Source: JBDWFY01 sp965275915 (GTDB lineage Bacteria > Pseudomonadota > Alphaproteobacteria > Rhizobiales > Stappiaceae). From it: DNA of 64,000 nucleotides. Shown here piece after piece: positions 60,074 through 64,000 of this stretch. Every line of letters starts with the position of its first letter. Within the stretch, counting starts at the first letter, position 1. The DNA lies in NCBI GenBank assembly GCA_965275915.1, contig CBDHYI010000007.1, forward strand, positions 1,178,001 through 1,242,000, given 5' to 3'. A program made the translations under genes and the position numbers. Under the pieces are notes generated by a model. It saw nothing but the letters and a program-made list of their open reading frames with translations, did no database searches and had not been told where the DNA came from.

Positions 60074-60688
60074 TCATCTTTCGGCAAGAGCCAAACGCAA
60101 ACCAAACCCTGCAAATCCGGCGGCAATGAAGCGGCGAATCCATCTCATGACCGTCACGCTCCTCAGAACCTGACGGCTGATCAGTGCGGCGCAAAATCCG
60201 TATCCGACAAAAACCACGAACGTCATCAGCATGAAGACGCCGCCCATCGTCAGAAGCTGAGCCGTTGCACCGGCATCCCCGCCGGAAACAAATTGGGGCA
60301 AAAACGCCATGAAGAAGACCGTCAGCTTCGGATTGAGAACATTGATCAGACAGCCGGTCCACGCAACAACGGCCAGGCTGCTTTTCTTTTTCGCGCTTTC
60401 ATCGAGGCTCAGCGGGCCGCTGTCCTGCAGCGTTTTCCAGGCAAGGTAAAACAGGTAGGCGATCCCGGCGATTTTCAGGGCCTGAAACAAGAGGGCACTT
60501 GCATGCAGCAAGGCCGAAACACCGGCGACCGAGGCCACAAGCGCCGGGAGTATCCCGAGTGTGCAGCCAAAAGCGGCGGCAATACTGGGGGCCGTTCCGC
60601 GCGCCAGTCCCACAGCGACCGTATATAAAACACCCGTGCCCGGGATCAGCACGACCACAAGGGCCGTTATCAGAAACTCAAGGTCCAT
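60074..60688 (-). CDS. LysE family amino acid translocator
   Basis: The 204-residue membrane protein has six predicted helices and the LysE/RhtB N-terminal pattern LITALVVVLIPGTGVLYTVAVGLARG, with WTGCLINVLNPKLTVFFMAFLPQFV in the middle. Family members export basic or neutral amino acids or homoserine lactones; the substrate is unknown. It sits between sucB (21-base gap) and lpdA (62-base gap) on the same strand. Confidence 0.9.
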   Translation of the reverse strand: MDLEFLITALVVVLIPGTGVLYTVAVGLARGTAPSIAAAFGCTLGILPALVASVAGVSALLHASALLFQALKIAGIAYLFYLAWKTLQDSGPLSLDESAKKKSSLAVVAWTGCLINVLNPKLTVFFMAFLPQFVSGGDAGATAQLLTMGGVFMLMTFVVFVGYGFCAALISRQVLRSVTVMRWIRRFIAAGFAGFGLRLALAER

Positions 60689-60709
60689 AGCGCCGCCCCA
60701 TCCGAGAGA

Positions 60710-62215
60710 TTAAAGATCCAGCACCAGGCGCTGAGGATCTTCAAGGCTCTCCTTGACCCGCACCAGGAACGTCACGGCCTCCTTGCCATCGACAATCCGG
60801 TGATCGTAGGAAAGCGCCAGATACATCATCGGACGGATAACGACCTGACCGTTCACCGCCATCGGCCGCTCCTGGATCTTGTGCATGCCAAGGATGCCGG
60901 ATTGCGGCGCGTTCAGGATCGGCGAGGACATCAGCGAGCCATAAACACCGCCATTTGAAATGGTGAACGTCCCGCCCATCATGTCGTCCATACCGAGTTT
61001 TCCGTCCCGGGCTTTGCGGCCCAGATTGCCGATCTCTTTTTCAATCTCCGCAATCGACATCTGATCGGCATCGCGAACAACCGGCACAACAAGACCCTTG
61101 TCCGTTCCAACGGCCACGCCAACATGGCAGAAGTTCTTGTAAATGATGTCCGTGCCATCGATTTCCGCATTCACCGCAGGCACTTCCTTCAGGGCGTGAC
61201 AAACGGCCTTGGTGAAGAAGCCCATGAAGCCGAGCTTGACACTGTGTTTCTTCTCAAACAGCTCTTTATACTGCTTTCTGAGGTCCATGACCGGACCCAT
61301 ATCCACCTCGTTGTAGGTGGTCAGCATCGCGGCTGTGTTTTGCGCATCCTTGAGGCGGCGGGCAATGGTTTGCCGCAACTTCGTCATGCGGACCCGTTCT
61401 TCACGCGCTTCGTCCGTGGCCGGGGATGGCGCGCGCACCGAAACCGCAGGGGCAGGTGCCTCCGCAGACACGCCTGACGCAATGGCATGAATGACATCAC
61501 CCTTGAGAACCTGACCGCGCTTGCCGCTGCCGGCAACCTGATCGGCGGAAATATTGTTTTCCGCCATCATTTTCGACGCACTGGGCGCAGGCGGCATCTC
61601 GGTCTTTCCGGCCGAGGACGCAGCGGGGGTGGCGGACGCGGCGGCAGCTGCCGGAGCGCCTCCTTCGCCGGGTTGAATCCGGGCAAGCAGCGCACCGACC
61701 TCAACGTCCGCGCCCGTGTCTGCCAGAATTTCAGCAATCGTTCCTGAAACCGGAGCAGGAAGGTCTTGTGCGGCCTTGTCCGTTTCCAGTTCCACCAGAA
61801 TGTCGTCGACCTTGACGAAATCGCCCACCTTGACCTGCCACTCGCCGACCATCGCCTCGGTAACCGATTCACCGGCGCTGGGAACCACGATGTCGACCAG
61901 TTCAGCGGCGGCGCCGTTGCCCGACGATCCGGCGGCTGCCGGCGCAGGTTCAGCCGGTGCGGCGGACGCGGCCCCGGCCCCTTCGGCAATGTTCCCAAGA
62001 AGCGTGCCGACCTCCACGGTCTCGCCTTCTTTCACGACAACTTCGTCCAACGTACCTGATGCCGGCGCGGGGACCTCGACCGTCACCTTGTCGGTTTCCA
62101 GCTCCACAAGCGGCTCATCGGCATTCACCGCTTCGCCCTTCTTCTTGTACCACTGCGCGATGGTCGCCTCGGTAACGGATTCACCCAGTGTGGGTACGCG
62201 GATTTCGGTTGCCAT
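60710..62215 (-). CDS. sucB: 2-oxoglutarate dehydrogenase E2 (dihydrolipoyl succinyltransferase) with two lipoyl domains
   Basis: E2 transfers the succinyl group from E1 to CoA. The 501-residue protein has two lipoyl domains, with lipoyl-lysine ETDK at K43 and K147, separated by an Ala/Pro-rich linker; a peripheral subunit-binding domain at about 213-248; and a catalytic domain ending with the active-site YDHRIVDG. Most rhizobial E2o enzymes have one lipoyl domain and about 410-420 residues. The start is clear from the conserved MATEIRVPTLGESVTEAT. Confidence 0.96.
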   Translation of the reverse strand: MATEIRVPTLGESVTEATIAQWYKKKGEAVNADEPLVELETDKVTVEVPAPASGTLDEVVVKEGETVEVGTLLGNIAEGAGAASAAPAEPAPAAAGSSGNGAAAELVDIVVPSAGESVTEAMVGEWQVKVGDFVKVDDILVELETDKAAQDLPAPVSGTIAEILADTGADVEVGALLARIQPGEGGAPAAAAASATPAASSAGKTEMPPAPSASKMMAENNISADQVAGSGKRGQVLKGDVIHAIASGVSAEAPAPAVSVRAPSPATDEAREERVRMTKLRQTIARRLKDAQNTAAMLTTYNEVDMGPVMDLRKQYKELFEKKHSVKLGFMGFFTKAVCHALKEVPAVNAEIDGTDIIYKNFCHVGVAVGTDKGLVVPVVRDADQMSIAEIEKEIGNLGRKARDGKLGMDDMMGGTFTISNGGVYGSLMSSPILNAPQSGILGMHKIQERPMAVNGQVVIRPMMYLALSYDHRIVDGKEAVTFLVRVKESLEDPQRLVLDL

Positions 62216-62243
62216 TTTCTTTGTCTCTTCCGTTATTCGGCGA

Positions 62244-64000
62244 TCAGCCTAAGGCCTCATCAAGAAACGCGTTCAGTTGCGCCAGGTGTTTGGACATCAG
62301 CCCGGACGCTGTGGAGGCTGACGGGTCGCGTCCGGTGTAATGCGGCCGGCGGTGTTTTGCGCCGATCTGCTCAAGAACCCACTCGACATAGGGCTGGATA
62401 AACGCCCAGGCGCCCATATTTTTGGGCTCCTCCTGGCACCAGTAGATCTCCGCATGCTTGAACCGCATCAGTTCATGCGCAAGCGCTTTTGTCGGGAACG
62501 GATAAAGCTGCTCCAGCCGCATCAGATAGACGTCATTCACGCCTCGTTTCTCGCGTTCCTCAAGCAGATCGAAATAGACTTTGCCCGAACACAGAACGAC
62601 GCGGCGGACTTTTTCATCCGGCACCAGCCCGATATGGGCCTCAGGCTCCATCTGAGCATCGTCCCACAGAATCCGGTGGAACGTGGATTCCGGACCCAGT
62701 TCCGACAGTTTTGAAACGCAGCGCTTGTGACGCAGAAGCGATTTGGGCGTCATCAGAATGAGCGGCTTTCTGAATTCGCGCATCAGCTGGCGACGCAAAA
62801 TATGGAAGTAGTTGGCCGGTGTCGTGCAGTTCGCCACCTGCATATTGTCCTCGGCACAGAGCTGCAGATAGCGTTCCAGCCGTGCGGAGGAATGCTCCGG
62901 CCCCTGCCCCTCGTAACCGTGAGGCAACAGGCACACCAGACCGGACATGCGAAGCCACTTGCGCTCGCCGGAGGAAATGAACTGGTCGAACAGAACCTGG
63001 GCGCCGTTGGCGAAGTCGCCGAATTGCGCTTCCCACATGGTGAGCGCGTTGGGTTCGGCCAGGGTGTATCCGTACTCAAATCCAAGCACCGCCTCCTCGG
63101 AGAGCATGGAGTTGATGACCTCATACCGCGCCTGGTTTTCACACACATGATTGAGCGGGATATACCGGTTTTCGTCTTCCTGATCGTAAAGCACTGAATG
63201 ACGCTGTGAGAACGTGCCCCGCTCACAGTCCTGACCGGAAAGGCGGACCGGATGTCCTTCTTTCAACAGAGACCCGAAGGCGAGCGCTTCGGCCATGGCC
63301 CAATCGATATTTTCCCCGGTTTCGATCATTTTCGACCGATTCTTCATGAAGCGGGCAATGGTCCGATGCGCATTGAACCCCTCGGGAATGGCGCAGAGCT
63401 TTTCGCCAATCGATTTCAACGCATCCTCGTTGACGCCTGTGGCACCCCGGCGCGCATCCTCCAGGCTCTCGGCAACCCGAAGATGAGACCATTTTCCGTC
63501 CAGCCAGTCTGCATCGTTGGGCATATAGGTGTTGCCCAGATCGAATTCCTGATCCAGATGACTGCGCCAGTCCGCCCGCATCTTTTCCGATTCCTCGGCC
63601 GTGATCACGCCTTCGGCAATCAGACGGTCGGAATAAAGCTGAAGCGTCGAAGGATGGTTTTTGATCTCCCGATACATGATCGGCTGAGTGAAAGCCGGCT
63701 CATCACCTTCATTGTGACCGAACCGCCGATAGCAGAACATGTCGATCACGACCGGCCGACCGAACTTCTGACGGAATTCCGTTGCAATTTTCGCAGCATA
63801 AACAACGGCTTCCGGATCGTCGCCATTACAATGGAAAATCGGCGCTTCAATCACCTTGGCCATATCGGACGGATAGGGCGAGGAGCGCGAAAAGCGCGGG
63901 TTGGTGGTAAAGCCGATCTGGTTGTTGATGATGACGTGAATTGCGCCGCCGGTTCGATGGCCGCGCAGGGCCGACAGGCCGAAACACTCGGCCACGACAC
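62244..64000 (-). CDS. sucA: 2-oxoglutarate dehydrogenase E1, C-terminal part (runs off the window)
   Basis: E1o decarboxylates 2-oxoglutarate using thiamine diphosphate. About 585 C-terminal residues are visible, beginning in the ThDP/transketolase region (NNQIGFTTNPRFSRSSPYPSDMAK) and including RRFGHNEGDEPAFTQP, the second transketolase domain (FEYGYTLAEPNALTMWEAQFGDF) and the end region WCQEEPKNMGAW. The N-terminal part and start lie outside. It ends 28 bases before the sucB start. Confidence 0.97.
   Translation of the reverse strand, partial: VVAECFGLSALRGHRTGGAIHVIINNQIGFTTNPRFSRSSPYPSDMAKVIEAPIFHCNGDDPEAVVYAAKIATEFRQKFGRPVVIDMFCYRRFGHNEGDEPAFTQPIMYREIKNHPSTLQLYSDRLIAEGVITAEESEKMRADWRSHLDQEFDLGNTYMPNDADWLDGKWSHLRVAESLEDARRGATGVNEDALKSIGEKLCAIPEGFNAHRTIARFMKNRSKMIETGENIDWAMAEALAFGSLLKEGHPVRLSGQDCERGTFSQRHSVLYDQEDENRYIPLNHVCENQARYEVINSMLSEEAVLGFEYGYTLAEPNALTMWEAQFGDFANGAQVLFDQFISSGERKWLRMSGLVCLLPHGYEGQGPEHSSARLERYLQLCAEDNMQVANCTTPANYFHILRRQLMREFRKPLILMTPKSLLRHKRCVSKLSELGPESTFHRILWDDAQMEPEAHIGLVPDEKVRRVVLCSGKVYFDLLEEREKRGVNDVYLMRLEQLYPFPTKALAHELMRFKHAEIYWCQEEPKNMGAWAFIQPYVEWVLEQIGAKHRRPHYTGRDPSASTASGLMSKHLAQLNAFLDEALG

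Overview
The window is ordinary, densely coded chromosome from an alphaproteobacterium of the order Hyphomicrobiales (Rhizobiales). I judge this from gene order and content: a divL - tsaE/amgK - murU - addB - addA - trxA run; a pckA / chvI - chvG - hprK - EIIA-Man - HPr - ahcY run; an F1 ATPase operon without its Fo genes; a CP4-like class II EPSP synthase; a FYDLN_acid protein; the DUF1150/Hsp20 pair; and a ROSE-type RNA thermometer. I cannot fix the genus. Base composition is moderately GC rich and even, and I see no prophage, insertion sequence, CRISPR array or genomic island.

Layout. 1-9.3 kb: a partial glutathione S-transferase, uppP, an NDUFA9-like protein, tRNA-Leu(CAG), rnd, then lptC-lptA-lptB-rpoN-hpf-ptsN (LPS export, sigma-54, ribosome hibernation, nitrogen PTS), converging on hsp20-DUF1150. 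9.6-13.9 kb: ugpBAEC glycerol-3-phosphate importer. 14.4-23.5 kb: tRNA-Ala(GGC), a FYDLN_acid protein, aroA-cmk-rpsA, sppA-ihfB-lapA-ornithine cyclodeaminase-like gene, then VOC and TRIC-type genes on the other strand. 23.6-38.2 kb: grpE, and a compact minus-strand operon read as divL, tsaE-amgK fusion, murU, addB, addA, with trxA behind it; ahcY lies upstream. 38.4-44.8 kb: HPr, EIIA, HPr kinase and the ChvG/ChvI two-component system, divergent from pckA. 45-48.3 kb: two XdhC-type proteins, a MoeA-like/MobA-like fusion and a GcrA-tail miniprotein. 48.5-58.6 kb: atpHAGDC, priA, fsa, xerC and a small secreted protein. 58.6-64 kb: the 2-oxoglutarate dehydrogenase cluster sucA (partial)-sucB-lysE-lpdA.

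How genes work together. Several sets bear on the cell envelope and cell cycle: LptABC for LPS transport, UppP for lipid-carrier recycling, AmgK-MurU for MurNAc salvage, DivL and ChvG/ChvI for signalling. PtsN, HPr, EIIA and HPr kinase are the regulatory (non-transporting) PTS. AddAB, PriA, IHF and XerC handle DNA.

The most interesting signals are regulatory or domain-level: a complete heat-shock module for hsp20 (RpoH-type promoter plus ROSE hairpin with bulged G); two perfect ATCGAT-centred palindromes 64 bp apart before pckA; a perfect 9-2-9 palindrome before ahcY resembling SahR sites; a tyrosine at the phosphoacceptor position of DivL; a TsaE-sugar kinase fusion next to MurU; a free-standing GcrA C-terminal domain; an E2o with two lipoyl domains; a class II EPSPS with Gly where CP4 has Ala; and a 25-bp perfect inverted repeat between fsa and xerC. 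I found no clearly new multi-gene system.
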